Assembly: GCA_016302005.1 (NCBI GenBank)
Contig: JAEDOK010000034.1
Span: forward strand, 1 to 13,582
Source of the DNA: Oscillospiraceae bacterium
GTDB lineage: Bacteria; Bacillota_A; Clostridia; Oscillospirales; Oscillospiraceae
Reading direction: 5' to 3'
DNA length: 13,582 nucleotides
Position numbers and translations under genes: made by a program. Below, piece after piece: positions 1 to 7,367 of the stretch. The notes below the pieces were generated by a model. It ran no database searches and was not told the origin of the DNA. It worked only from the letters and a program-made list of their open reading frames with translations. Within the stretch, counting starts at the first letter, position 1. Every line of letters begins with the position of its first letter.

Positions 1-156
1 CGCTTGCGCGCACGGATTTGAAATTCGGCACGCCAGGTGGTCGTGCCCTACGATCCGTCTATCGCACCCGCTCCGTATAATCCGCCTGGTGCAGGCACGG
101 CCCATCCTGTCATTGCGAGGAGGGCGCAGCCCGACGTGGCAATCTCAATCGTTCGT
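1..156. repeat. Intergenic repeat-filled stretch downstream of lysC
   Basis: No gene is seen here. The stretch holds two palindromic units that recur elsewhere in the window. The first, at 27-64, is a GGCACG/CGTGCC hairpin followed on the minus strand by GTAGGG and CGATAGA; it belongs to the same family as units at 5388, 6848, 8071 and 8126. The second is a 37-bp unit at 109-145 with an outer ATTGC/GCAAT stem and an inner GGGC/GCCC stem. It is identical base for base to 5145-5181. Either hairpin could end transcription of lysC, which runs leftwards into this stretch, but neither has a clear U-tract. Confidence 0.7.
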
Positions 157-1473
157 TTATTTCACAAACGCGTCGTAGAGCACGCGGATGGTCTCGGCAT
201 AGTCCTTATCGTCCACGCCGACGAGGATGTTCAGCTCGTCCGGGCCCTGCGAGATCATGCGGATGTTGATATTCTTCGTGCCGAGGGCGGCGAAGATCTT
301 GCCCGACGTGCCCGCGCGGAAGGCCATCTTTCTGCCGACGACGGCGATGATGGCCATGTTGTCCGTGACCTTGATGCTGTCCGGGCGCACCTCAGTGCGC
401 AGCTCATCCATGATGGAATACTGGTGCGGGGTGAGCTTTTCGGTGGGCACGACGAGGGAGACTACGTCGATGCCGGTCGGGGTATAGCAGATGGGGACGG
501 TGTTGTTCTCAAAGACCTCGACGATGGAGCGCAGCGTGCCGACCGCGCCGGCCATGCCCTTTTTGGAGATGGTGACGACGGAGAAGTCGCGCTTGCCGGC
601 GATGCCGGTGATGAAGCACTGCTCCTTGCTGCGGCGCTCGTGGAAGTCCTCGCTGACGAGGGTGCCGGGGTGGGTCGGGTCGTTGGTGTTGCGGATGTTG
701 AGGGGGATGTTCTTCTCGCGGACGGGGAAGACGGTCATCTCGTGCAGCACCTGTGCGCCGCTGTAGGAGAGCTGGCGCAGCTCGGAATAGGTCGCGCGCT
801 CGATGGGGCGGGGGTTTTCGACGATGCGCGGGTCGGCCATCAGGATGCCGGACACGTCCGTCCAGTTTTCGTAGACGTCGGCGTCGAGGGCGGCGGCGGC
901 GAGGGCGCCGGTGATGTCCGAGCCGCCGCGGGTGAGGGTGCGGATCTTGCCGTCGGGCATCAGGCCGTAGAAGCCGGGGATGACGGCGCAGCCGTCGCCG
1001 ACGATCTTGCGCAGGGCGGCGTAGGACTTCTCCTGGTCGACCGTGCCGTCATAGTGGAAGAAGAGCCACTGCGTCGCGTCGACGAAGGGGAAGCCGAGGA
1101 ACTCTGCCATGAGCAGGGCGGAGAAATATTCGCCGCGGGAGACCAGCTCCTCGCGGGAGATGCCGCGCTCCATTTTTTCGCGCAGGGCGGCAAACTCGCT
1201 TTCGAGGTCGGCTTTCAGGCCCAGCTCGTCGCGGATGCCGCAGTAGCGCTCGCGGATCATGTTATAGATGCTCTCGCAGGAGACGCCGTAGCGCAGGTGT
1301 GCGTCGCACAGGTACAGCAGGTCTGTGATCTTGTTGTCGTCGGAATAGCGTTTTCCTGCGGCGGACACGACAACGACGCGCCGCGACGGATCGCTTTGGA
1401 CAATATCACGAATTTTGCGGTACTGATCGGCGTCAGCCATCGAGGTACCGCCGAATTTTAACACTTTCAGCAT
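157..1473 (-). CDS. lysC: Aspartate kinase, ACT-domain regulated
   Basis: This enzyme phosphorylates aspartate to aspartyl-4-phosphate, the committed step toward threonine, lysine and methionine, in the cytosol. The 438-residue protein opens with the amino-acid-kinase motif KFGGTS (residues 6-11). It carries the nucleotide/substrate motif TRGGSD (181-186) and has a kinase domain to about residue 280. Two tandem ACT domains follow (about 297-365 and 372-437), the usual sites for feedback by threonine or lysine. Length is normal for a monofunctional aspartokinase. It begins 32 bp after homoserine dehydrogenase on the same strand, so the two very likely share a transcript from the promoter at 2725-2753. 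The ribosome site is weak (AGGG about 8 bases before the ATG). Which amino acid inhibits it cannot be read from the sequence; the threonine context suggests threonine. Confidence 0.95.
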   Translation of the reverse strand: MLKVLKFGGTSMADADQYRKIRDIVQSDPSRRVVVVSAAGKRYSDDNKITDLLYLCDAHLRYGVSCESIYNMIRERYCGIRDELGLKADLESEFAALREKMERGISREELVSRGEYFSALLMAEFLGFPFVDATQWLFFHYDGTVDQEKSYAALRKIVGDGCAVIPGFYGLMPDGKIRTLTRGGSDITGALAAAALDADVYENWTDVSGILMADPRIVENPRPIERATYSELRQLSYSGAQVLHEMTVFPVREKNIPLNIRNTNDPTHPGTLVSEDFHERRSKEQCFITGIAGKRDFSVVTISKKGMAGAVGTLRSIVEVFENNTVPICYTPTGIDVVSLVVPTEKLTPHQYSIMDELRTEVRPDSIKVTDNMAIIAVVGRKMAFRAGTSGKIFAALGTKNINIRMISQGPDELNILVGVDDKDYAETIRVLYDAFVK

Positions 1474-1505
1474 TGGAATTCCCTATCTCTCTTTGATTTT
1501 TCGCC

Positions 1506-2657
1506 TCAGCGCAGCGAGGCAATGAAGCAGCCCGGATCGCTCATGCGGCGCTGCTTGACCCATTCGTGTATTTCAGGCACGGACACTTCCTTGGTAATCA
1601 TACCACAGTCGAGGATTTTGTCAACCTTTTCCTGCAGCCATTTGTCCATGCCGCTTGCGCGGACGTAATACTGCCGCCGGACGGAGGAATTGTCGACGTG
1701 TGCCTCGTTCAGGCGGTCGGTGTAGAAGCCGGTCACGCCGCGGCTGACGTCGAGGCAATCCTGTAATATATTGTATGCCGTCGGGTAGCGGCCGGCGCCC
1801 TGCCCGTAGAAGCTCTGCTTGCCGATGTGCTCGCCCGTGAGCGAGATGAGGTTATAGTTCTGCGGAATGGCGGATTCCGGCATGGACGGCGGCATGAGCG
1901 CCGGTTCGATGTAGGCGGCGACGCCGTTTTCCAGCCGGCGGGAGGCGGCGATGAGCTTGCAGACGCGGTTCAGGCGCTTGAAGGCGGCGATGTCCGCGCC
2001 GGTGATGTGCTCGATGCCCTCGGTGACGACCTCGGCCTCGTCGAGCACGCAGCCGTAGGCGATGTTCGACGAGATGACGAGCTTGCGGCGGATGTCCGCA
2101 CCGTTTAAGTCGTCGGCGGGGTTGCGCTCGGCGTAGCCGAGCTGCTGCGCCTGCGCCAGCGCGTCGGCGAAGCTGCTGCCGGTGCGGTGCATGGTGTCGA
2201 GGATGTAGTTCGTCGTGCCGTTCATGATGCCGCTGATGCGGGTGATTCTCTCCTGCGCGGCGGTGCGCTCCAGGCTGGTCAGCCACGGGATGCCGCCGCC
2301 GGCGGCTGCCGTGCAGCGCAGGCTGACGCCGTTTTCCTTGGCGAGCGTTACCAGCTCGCGGTAGTGCGCGGCGATGAGCAGCTTGTTCGCGGTGACGACG
2401 TTTTTGTGCGCACGCAGGGCGCCCGTGACGAATTCGTACGCAGGATGCAGGCCGCCGATGACCTCGACGACGGTGTCGATCGTCTCATCGCGCAGGATGG
2501 TTTCGATGTCCGAAACGATCGGGCAGGTCACGCCCTCGGGCACGACCAGGCTCATCGCGTACGCCAGCTCCAGATTCTTGTGTGCCTGCACGAATTCATA
2601 AACGCCGAAGCCGACCGTTCCGAGGCCGAGCAGGGCGATGCGCATGGGTTTCTTCAC
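1506..2657 (-). CDS. hom: Homoserine dehydrogenase, short form lacking an ACT domain
   Basis: It reduces aspartate semialdehyde to homoserine with NAD(P)H. The Rossmann motif GLGTVG is at residues 11-16, followed by VVEVIGG (63-69), TANK (89-92), the GGGIPWL loop (120-126), NGTTNYIL (146-153) and LGYAERNPADD (173-183) ahead of the conserved lysine at 192. These match the family well. The open frame extends to 2786, but that would cover the thrC start and promoter. I place the start at GTG 2657 (VKKPM...), 10 bases after GAAGG; an ATG at 2645 is the alternative. The protein is about 383 residues and ends soon after the catalytic fold, with no C-terminal ACT regulatory domain, so feedback control may rest on the aspartokinase encoded just downstream. 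It is divergently transcribed from thrC. Confidence 0.93.
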   Translation of the reverse strand: MKKPMRIALLGLGTVGFGVYEFVQAHKNLELAYAMSLVVPEGVTCPIVSDIETILRDETIDTVVEVIGGLHPAYEFVTGALRAHKNVVTANKLLIAAHYRELVTLAKENGVSLRCTAAAGGGIPWLTSLERTAAQERITRISGIMNGTTNYILDTMHRTGSSFADALAQAQQLGYAERNPADDLNGADIRRKLVISSNIAYGCVLDEAEVVTEGIEHITGADIAAFKRLNRVCKLIAASRRLENGVAAYIEPALMPPSMPESAIPQNYNLISLTGEHIGKQSFYGQGAGRYPTAYNILQDCLDVSRGVTGFYTDRLNEAHVDNSSVRRQYYVRASGMDKWLQEKVDKILDCGMITKEVSVPEIHEWVKQRRMSDPGCFIASLR

Positions 2658-2679
2658 AACAAAAACGCCTTCTTTCGCG

Positions 2680-2710
2680 TGCAAGTGTCCACGAGAGAAA
2701 AACACTTGCA
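2680..2710. promoter_or_regulatory. Perfect 9-bp inverted repeat between hom and thrC (possible operator or leader hairpin)
   Basis: TGCAAGTGT at 2680-2688 and ACACTTGCA at 2702-2710 are exact inverted copies separated by 13 bases. The right arm overlaps the -35 box of the thrC promoter, and the whole repeat lies in the expected 5' leader of the hom transcript. It could be bound by a regulator of both transcription units or fold as RNA in the hom leader. No regulator is encoded in the window, so the role is inference. Confidence 0.55.
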
Positions 2711-2734
2711 ATTTTCTGAAAAACATTATATCAT
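2706..2734 (+). promoter_or_regulatory. thrC promoter
   Basis: TTGCAA (2706-2711), a 17-bp spacer and TATCAT (2729-2734) give a good sigma-A type promoter. Initiation near 2741 would leave a leader of about 34 bases. The -10 region interleaves with that of the opposing hom promoter, so the two polymerases would compete for the same DNA. Confidence 0.65.
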
Positions 2735-2753
2735 ATACTTCAGAAGAACGCAA
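2725..2753 (-). promoter_or_regulatory. hom-lysC promoter
   Basis: Read on the minus strand, TTGCGT (2748-2753), a 17-bp spacer and a perfect TATAAT (2725-2730) precede hom. The transcript would start near 2718 and carry a leader of about 60 bases containing the TGCAAGTGT inverted repeat. Confidence 0.65.
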
Positions 2754-2774
2754 GAAAAAAGATTGGTGGTTTCT

Positions 2775-4229
2775 ATGGAATATCAAAGCACAAGGGACAA
2801 AAAATGCGTCGCAAGTCCGCAGGAAGCGGTCTTGCGCGGACTTGCGCCGGACGGCGGCCTGTATGTGGCGCGGCCGGACGCGGATTTTGACTGGCAGGCC
2901 GTCCTCGGCCTCGACACACTCGGCATGGCGGAGCGAATTTTGTCGTCGCTGCTGCCCGGCTTTGCGGATATGGGCGCACTCGTCCGCCGCGCCTATCCGG
3001 CGGGACGCTTCGAGACGCAGGAGCTGACGCCGCTGGTTAAGGTCGGAGACCGCTATGTGCTGGAGCTGTTTCGCGGGCCGACGTCGGCGTTCAAGGACGT
3101 CGCGCTGTCGATGCTCCCGCAGCTCATGACGGCTGCGCGGGCGCAGCTCGGCGTGCAGGACGAGAGCCTCATCCTCACGGCCACCTCCGGCGACACCGGC
3201 AAGGCGGCGCTGGCGGGCTTCTGCGACGTGCCGGGCACGAAGATCCTCGTTTTCTACCCCGAAAACGGCGTCTCCGAGGTACAGAAAAAGCAGATGGTCT
3301 CCCAGCCGGGCGGCAACGTCGGCGTGTGCGCCGTGCGCGGCAATTTTGACGACGCGCAGACCGGCGTCAAGGAGATCTTCGCAGCGGGACTGCGCGAAGG
3401 CGGCGGCGTCCGCCTGACGAGCGCGAACTCCATCAACATCGGCCGCCTTGCCCCGCAGGTCGTCTATTATTTCAAGGCGTATGCCGATCTGGTAAGGTGT
3501 GGAAGAATTTCCGTCGGCGAAAAGGTCGATTTCGTCGTCCCGACGGGGAATTTCGGCAATATTTTGGCGGGCTATCTCGCCCTGCGCATGGGTCTGCCCG
3601 TGGGAAGGCTCGTCTGCGCGTCGAATAAAAACGACGTGTTAACGGACTTTTTGCGCACCGGCACCTATGACCGCCGCCGCACGTTTTACAAGACCGTCTC
3701 GCCCTCGATGGACATTCTCGTGTCCAGCAACTTGGAGCGCCTTCTGTGGCTCCTGACCGAGGACGAGGCCGAGGTCGCGGGCTATATGCGCCGGCTCAGA
3801 GAGCAGGGGCACTACACCGTCTCGGCTGACCTGCTTGCAAAGCTGCACGCGCATTTCGACTGCGACGCCTGCTCCGAGGAACAGACCCTCGCCGCCATCG
3901 GCGAGGTCTGGCGCAGCGAGGGCAACCTCATGGACACGCACACCGCCGTCGCGTGGCACGCCGCCGCGCACCACAAGACGGACGCGCCCGTGGTCGTCCT
4001 GTCCACGGCCTCGCCGTACAAGTTCCCGGCGGCGGTGCTGTCCGGCATCGGCGGCGACCTCGGCGGCACGGATTATGACCGGATGTTCCGCCTGCACGAG
4101 CTGACGGGCGTGCCCATTCCGCCGAATTTGGCACGGCTGCAGCGCCTGCCGGTGCTGCACCGCGACGTCATCGACCGCGCGGAGATGCCCGACTATGTGC
4201 AAAGGAGGGCGCTGCGATGGGACGAGTGA
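2775..4229 (+). CDS. thrC: Threonine synthase
   Basis: This PLP enzyme converts O-phosphohomoserine to threonine, the last step of the pathway. The 484-residue protein starts MEYQSTRD, then has the family's N-terminal region (PDGGLYV at 25-31). The PLP-binding lysine sits in GPTSAFKD (Lys107). ATSGDTGKAAL and the SANSINIGRLAPQ and VPTGNFGNILAGY segments also fit the bacterial ThrC family. The frame is open upstream, but ATG 2775 is chosen because it matches the family N-terminus and follows GGTGG by 6 bases and the promoter at 2706-2734. Its 3' end overlaps the start of thrB by 13 bp, so the two are translated from one message. Confidence 0.95.
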   Translation: MEYQSTRDKKCVASPQEAVLRGLAPDGGLYVARPDADFDWQAVLGLDTLGMAERILSSLLPGFADMGALVRRAYPAGRFETQELTPLVKVGDRYVLELFRGPTSAFKDVALSMLPQLMTAARAQLGVQDESLILTATSGDTGKAALAGFCDVPGTKILVFYPENGVSEVQKKQMVSQPGGNVGVCAVRGNFDDAQTGVKEIFAAGLREGGGVRLTSANSINIGRLAPQVVYYFKAYADLVRCGRISVGEKVDFVVPTGNFGNILAGYLALRMGLPVGRLVCASNKNDVLTDFLRTGTYDRRRTFYKTVSPSMDILVSSNLERLLWLLTEDEAEVAGYMRRLREQGHYTVSADLLAKLHAHFDCDACSEEQTLAAIGEVWRSEGNLMDTHTAVAWHAAAHHKTDAPVVVLSTASPYKFPAAVLSGIGGDLGGTDYDRMFRLHELTGVPIPPNLARLQRLPVLHRDVIDRAEMPDYVQRRALRWDE

Positions 4230-5125
4230 CGGTGCGCGTGCCCGCGACAAGCGCGAATTTAGGGCCGGGCTTCGACTCCTTCGGCTGCGCGATGGCACTT
4301 TACAATACATATACCTTTGAAACCATTTCGGGCGGGCTGGAGATCTTCGGCTGCCCGGAGGAATTCCGCAACCGCGACAACCTCGCGGTGGTGGCCTACC
4401 GCTACGCGATGGAGGCGCTGGGTCTGGAGCCGGAGCCGCTGCGGCTGGACATCGCGGCGGACATCCCGGTCTGCCGCGGCCTCGGCTCGTCGTCTGCCAT
4501 GATCATCGGCGGCATGATGGCGGCCAACGCCCTGCACGGCTCGCCGCTGGACAAGGCGGAGATGCTGCGCCTGTGCACCGTCGTCGAGGGCCACCCGGAC
4601 AACCTCGCGCCCGCGCTCTACGGCGGCATGACCGCCAGCCTCATGCGCGGCGGCCGCCCGGTCACGGCGCGCTTCCACCTGTCGGAGAAGCTGCGGTTTC
4701 TGGCGCTCGTGCCGGATTTCCCTCTGAGCACGCAGCTTGCGCGGTCGGTTCTGCCGCAGCGCGTGCCGTTTGCCGACGCGGTGTTCAACGTGTCGCACGC
4801 GGCGCTGCTGCTGCGTGCGCTGGAGACGGCGGACACGGACATGATCGCCCTCGCCCTCGACGACCGGCTGCACCAGCCCTACCGCCGCAGTCTGATCGCG
4901 GGCATCGACCTTGCCGAGCAGACCGCGCGGGAGTGCGGCGTGACGGCGTTCTGCATTTCGGGCGCCGGCCCGACGTGCCTGTGCATCGCGGACAATGACG
5001 ACATCGGCGAGCGTCTGAAGGTGCGGCTGCCGGAGGTACTGCCGAACTGGCAGGTGCTGGCGCTGCGGCTGGACACCGAGGGCGCGACCCTCCTGCCCGA
5101 CGCGCAGGCCATCCGCGCCGAGTGA
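4217..5125 (+). CDS. thrB: Homoserine kinase (GHMP family)
   Basis: It phosphorylates homoserine with ATP, making the substrate for threonine synthase encoded immediately upstream. The 302-residue protein has the N-terminal VRVPATSANLGPGFD signature (6-20), the GHMP ATP-binding loop IPVCRGLGSSSA (83-94), a VEGHPDNLAPALYGG segment and a C-terminal ISGAGPT glycine-rich motif. Length is normal for ThrB. The start lies inside the end of thrC, 8 bases after a strong AAAGGAGG (4201-4208), which indicates translational coupling. No terminator is obvious directly after the gene; repeat hairpins begin 20 bp downstream. Confidence 0.95.
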   Translation: MGRVTVRVPATSANLGPGFDSFGCAMALYNTYTFETISGGLEIFGCPEEFRNRDNLAVVAYRYAMEALGLEPEPLRLDIAADIPVCRGLGSSSAMIIGGMMAANALHGSPLDKAEMLRLCTVVEGHPDNLAPALYGGMTASLMRGGRPVTARFHLSEKLRFLALVPDFPLSTQLARSVLPQRVPFADAVFNVSHAALLLRALETADTDMIALALDDRLHQPYRRSLIAGIDLAEQTARECGVTAFCISGAGPTCLCIADNDDIGERLKVRLPEVLPNWQVLALRLDTEGATLLPDAQAIRAE

Positions 5126-5144
5126 GCGAAGCGCCAACCCACTT

Positions 5145-5430
5145 GTCATTGCGAGGAGGGCGCAGCCCGACGTGGCAATCTATTTCGGCTAAGAGCTAAG
5201 GACTAAGAGTGAATGACTGATGTGTTCGCTGACGCGAACGATTTTAACGGCGCGTCAAGGATGCCGCGCGCTACAGATGTGCTTCGCACGGATTTTGAAT
5301 TGTAGGGCGGAGGCATGCCTCCGCCGGTGCAGGAACTACCGACTGCGTACAAACTCGTTCGTTTCCACCGTCTGCCGCTGCGCGGTCGGATGGGGCATGC
5401 CCCGTCCCTACAGATGTCTATCGCACCGAT
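5145..5430. repeat. Composite intergenic repeat, copy 1
   Basis: This 335-bp gap between the convergent thrB and the membrane-protein gene contains no gene. It is a string of repeat modules: the 37-bp ATTGC...GCAAT palindrome (5145-5181, identical to 109-145), a CTAAG-rich block (5190-5217), a block with TTCGC/GCGAA and GTGC/GCAC mini-hairpins (to about 5300), a perfect 20-bp palindrome (5306-5325), a 58-bp block (5333-5390) and an inverted GTAGGG/CGATAGA hairpin (5388-5422). The same order of the first modules recurs at 6909-7206. Confidence 0.75.
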
Positions 5431-5462
5431 AAAAAACCGCACCCGTGTGGGTGCGGTTTTTT
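5431..5462. terminator. Bidirectional intrinsic terminator
   Basis: A perfect 14-bp stem (AAAAAACCGCACCC with its complement) closes a GTGT loop and has A/T tracts on both sides, so it can stop transcription either way. It sits between thrB (from the left) and the membrane-protein gene (from the right), whose stop codon begins inside the T-tract. Confidence 0.9.
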
Positions 5463-5916
5463 ATCCGTTTTCCTGCGCGACCAGGGCGGCCTGCCGCCTG
5501 CGGTGGAAGGACGCCAGCGCACCCAGCCAGCCGATCGGCGCCAGCACAGAGCCGACCACGCACGGGATCCACACGGGCAGGCTGCCGAAGCCGAATCCGC
5601 AGATTGCCAGCACCAGCGATGCGACCAGGCAGGCCGCACCCAGACGCCAGATCCACGCGATGACCAGATGCACGCGCCGCATTTTGACCGACGGCGCGGG
5701 CGCACCCGCGCGGCGGAGCTGCATTTCCCGCGTGCGGATGACGACCAGATTGACCGCTTGCAGCGCGAAGGCGGTGTAGAGCGTCTCCTTGCCGACGAAG
5801 GTGTGGATGCCGAAACCGATCAGCAGGCACATGATCACGACCGCGCCGACCCCGCCGAAGGCGAGGCAGACCGTCAGCAAGATCGCCCAGTCGCGCTGCG
5901 GGAGCTTCTTTTTCAT
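5461..5916 (-). CDS. Small multi-pass membrane protein, function unknown
   Basis: I do not recognise this 151-residue protein. It starts MKKKLPQRDW, then shows about four hydrophobic segments: roughly residues 11-36, 45-60, 84-108 and 113-135. A positively charged stretch (RTREMQLRRAG) lies between the second and third, and a basic tail follows the last. This fits an integral membrane protein with no catalytic motif visible. The frame runs upstream to 6003, but ATG 5916 is preferred: it follows AAGGGG by 9 bases and avoids overlapping the next gene. It lies 68 bp downstream of the zinc-ribbon membrane gene on the same strand and may be co-transcribed with it. Its stop codon overlaps the terminator at 5431-5462. 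Confidence 0.7.
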   Translation of the reverse strand: MKKKLPQRDWAILLTVCLAFGGVGAVVIMCLLIGFGIHTFVGKETLYTAFALQAVNLVVIRTREMQLRRAGAPAPSVKMRRVHLVIAWIWRLGAACLVASLVLAICGFGFGSLPVWIPCVVGSVLAPIGWLGALASFHRRRQAALVAQENG

Positions 5917-5984
5917 GTACGTTTTCCCCTTTCCGGGCGGAAGATATGATATAGTATATTCGCGCCGGGACGCGTCATGCGCCG

Positions 5985-6815
5985 TTACTGGCAGTCCGGG
6001 CACGGCTCATAGCCCTTGGAAATGGCAAGATTCGTGCTGTAGGCCCAGTAGCTCTGCTTCTTGAAGCGCGGGCAGGAATAGCTGTGGTAATAGCCGGAGC
6101 CGTCGTTTTCGATGAAGGCGACGTGCCGGTCGATGAAGCCGGACTTTTCCTCCAGTCTGGCGTTTTCGCTCTCAAGCGCGGAGATGCGGCTGTTCAGGGT
6201 CTTTTGCTCCTGTTCCAGCGTCTTGACGCGGTCGGCGTAGGCGGTGTTTTCCTCATTCAGGCGCTGATTTTCCTTCTGCAGGCCCAGATTTTCCTCCTGC
6301 AGCTCGCGCACGGAAAGGTCGATCTCCGAGCCCTGCATCTTGTTGGCGTTGATCTCCTGCTGCAGGTGGATGTTTTCCTCCTCCGCCTCAGCCAGACGGG
6401 CGGAGACCTGCGAGACCTTGTCCTGCTGCGCCCGGAGCTCCTCGTCCTTCTGCGCGAGCTGCGCTTGCAGGCGGGTGTTTTCCTCCTGCGTGGCGAGCAG
6501 GGTGTTGTGCTCGCGCCGCCCGTCGAACCACAGCTTTGCGCCGTAGCCGCACGCGGCCGTGAGCAGCACGCAGCAAAGCGACAGCAGCACGACCGCCGCG
6601 GTCAGGCGCTTGGGCTTTCCGGGGTCGGCCTCAGGCTTTTTCTTCTTCTTTTCCGGCAGGGGTCTTGCCGCCGGCCGCGCACTGCTCCGCGCGGGCAGGA
6701 TGATGCGCGTGCTGAGGAACGGGGATTCCTCCAGCGGCTTGGCGACCGTCTCCGCGCACGCGTCGCAGAAGGACGCGCCCTCGGCGACCTGCCGCCCGCA
6801 GCGCAGACAATACAT
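5985..6815 (-). CDS. Zinc-ribbon, single-pass membrane, coiled-coil protein with C-terminal Cys/His motif
   Basis: The 276-residue protein has a clear modular layout. An N-terminal zinc ribbon uses Cys3, Cys6, Cys17 and Cys20. A basic/proline-rich linker (about 40-70) leads to one transmembrane helix (about 71-95). A long heptad-like coiled coil rich in Glu, Gln and Leu follows (about 102-226). The C-terminal domain has His244, Cys248, Cys272 and Cys275 (HxxxC...CxxC), resembling the small metal-binding folds ending GYxPCxxC. The likely topology is ribbon inside and coiled coil outside. The exact function is unknown; a sensing, scaffolding or envelope role is possible. The start at 6815 follows GGAGGTGG directly, and that ribosome site lies at the edge of a 23-bp tandem repeat. 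A longer frame to 6932 runs through repeats and is not supported. Confidence 0.75.
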   Translation of the reverse strand: MYCLRCGRQVAEGASFCDACAETVAKPLEESPFLSTRIILPARSSARPAARPLPEKKKKKPEADPGKPKRLTAAVVLLSLCCVLLTAACGYGAKLWFDGRREHNTLLATQEENTRLQAQLAQKDEELRAQQDKVSQVSARLAEAEEENIHLQQEINANKMQGSEIDLSVRELQEENLGLQKENQRLNEENTAYADRVKTLEQEQKTLNSRISALESENARLEEKSGFIDRHVAFIENDGSGYYHSYSCPRFKKQSYWAYSTNLAISKGYEPCPDCQ

Positions 6816-6824
6816 AAAACCACC

Positions 6825-6870
6825 TCCGATAGAATCCGTAGGGGACTTCCGATAGAATCCGTAGGGGACG
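6825..6870. repeat. Tandem 23-bp direct repeat abutting a ribosome binding site
   Basis: Two head-to-tail 23-bp units differ at one base (the last). Each contains CCGATAGAATCCGTAGGGG. On the minus strand the unit next to the zinc-ribbon gene ends in CGGAGG, supplying that gene's Shine-Dalgarno sequence. Confidence 0.85.
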
Positions 6871-7305
6871 CCGTCCCCGGCGTCCCGCGTGCAGGCACTT
6901 CCGTCTATGTCATTGCGAGGCTTGCGGAGCAAGCCGTGGCAATCTATGCTTGGACTAAGGGCTAAGGACTAAGAGTGAATGACGGTGGTGTTCGCTGCGC
7001 GAACGGATTTGAACAGCGCGTCAGGGATGCCGCGCGCTACAGGTGTGCTTCGCACAGATTTTGATTTTAGATTGCACCCGCAAGGGGCACGCCGCATCCG
7101 TAACGCTCCTTCGTCGCGAACGGCTGCGCAGTGGCTGTGGCAATCTCAGAACCACCGTATCTGTACAAATTTGTTCGTCTGTACCGTCTGCCGCTTCGCG
7201 GTCGGCACGCCCGAATTTGTCCAAAGTATCCATCTTTATTCTACAATATTTTTTGCCGGATGTAAAGGGATTTCGCTGTGCTTTGCCGAACCGTGCAGAA
7301 AGGGT

Positions 7306-7334
7306 TTGTCAACACGGCGCGGATGTGGTATAGT
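7306..7334 (+). promoter_or_regulatory. Exonuclease gene promoter
   Basis: TTGTCA (7306-7311), a 17-bp spacer and TATAGT (7329-7334) form a near-consensus promoter, giving a short leader of about 25 bases before the AGGAGG at 7353-7358. Confidence 0.75.
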
Positions 7335-7367
7335 AGAAGCAATTCCGACCACAGGAGGCGCAGCACC

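Larger units (their letters stand above)
6816..7367. repeat. Divergent 550-bp repeat-filled intergenic region, composite repeat copy 2
   Basis: There is no gene between the zinc-ribbon gene and the exonuclease gene. The region holds a 23-bp tandem duplication (6825-6847 and 6848-6870), a GTAGGG-type hairpin with GGGACGCCG/CGGCGTCCC arms (6862-6886), a 37-bp ATTGC...GCAAT palindrome (6909-6945) with a different inner stem, the CTAAG block (6951-6983), the TTCGC/GCGAA and GTGC/GCAC hairpin block (to about 7065) and a 58-bp block (7149-7206) about 80% identical by eye to 5333-5390. The exonuclease promoter lies at its right end. Confidence 0.75.

Noticed and set aside
37..1461. 474-residue open frame on the plus strand
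   Set aside because: It is antisense to the well-supported aspartokinase gene. Its composition is the usual artefact of a GC-rich gene read on the opposite strand, and it matches no family.
2187..2774. N-terminal extension of threonine synthase
   Set aside because: The frame is open but runs antisense to homoserine dehydrogenase, and family members begin at the MEYQSTRD start at 2775.
2658..2774. T-box or riboswitch in the hom/thrC leader
   Set aside because: The leaders are about 60 and 34 bases, too short for a T-box. No specifier, antiterminator or terminator set is visible, only a 9-bp inverted repeat.
2658..2786. N-terminal extension of homoserine dehydrogenase
   Set aside because: It would translate through the divergent promoter region and overlap thrC, and the Rossmann fold already starts a few residues after GTG 2657.
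5145..7206. CRISPR array
   Set aside because: The repeats are palindromic and dispersed hundreds of bases apart with no regular spacers or cas genes.
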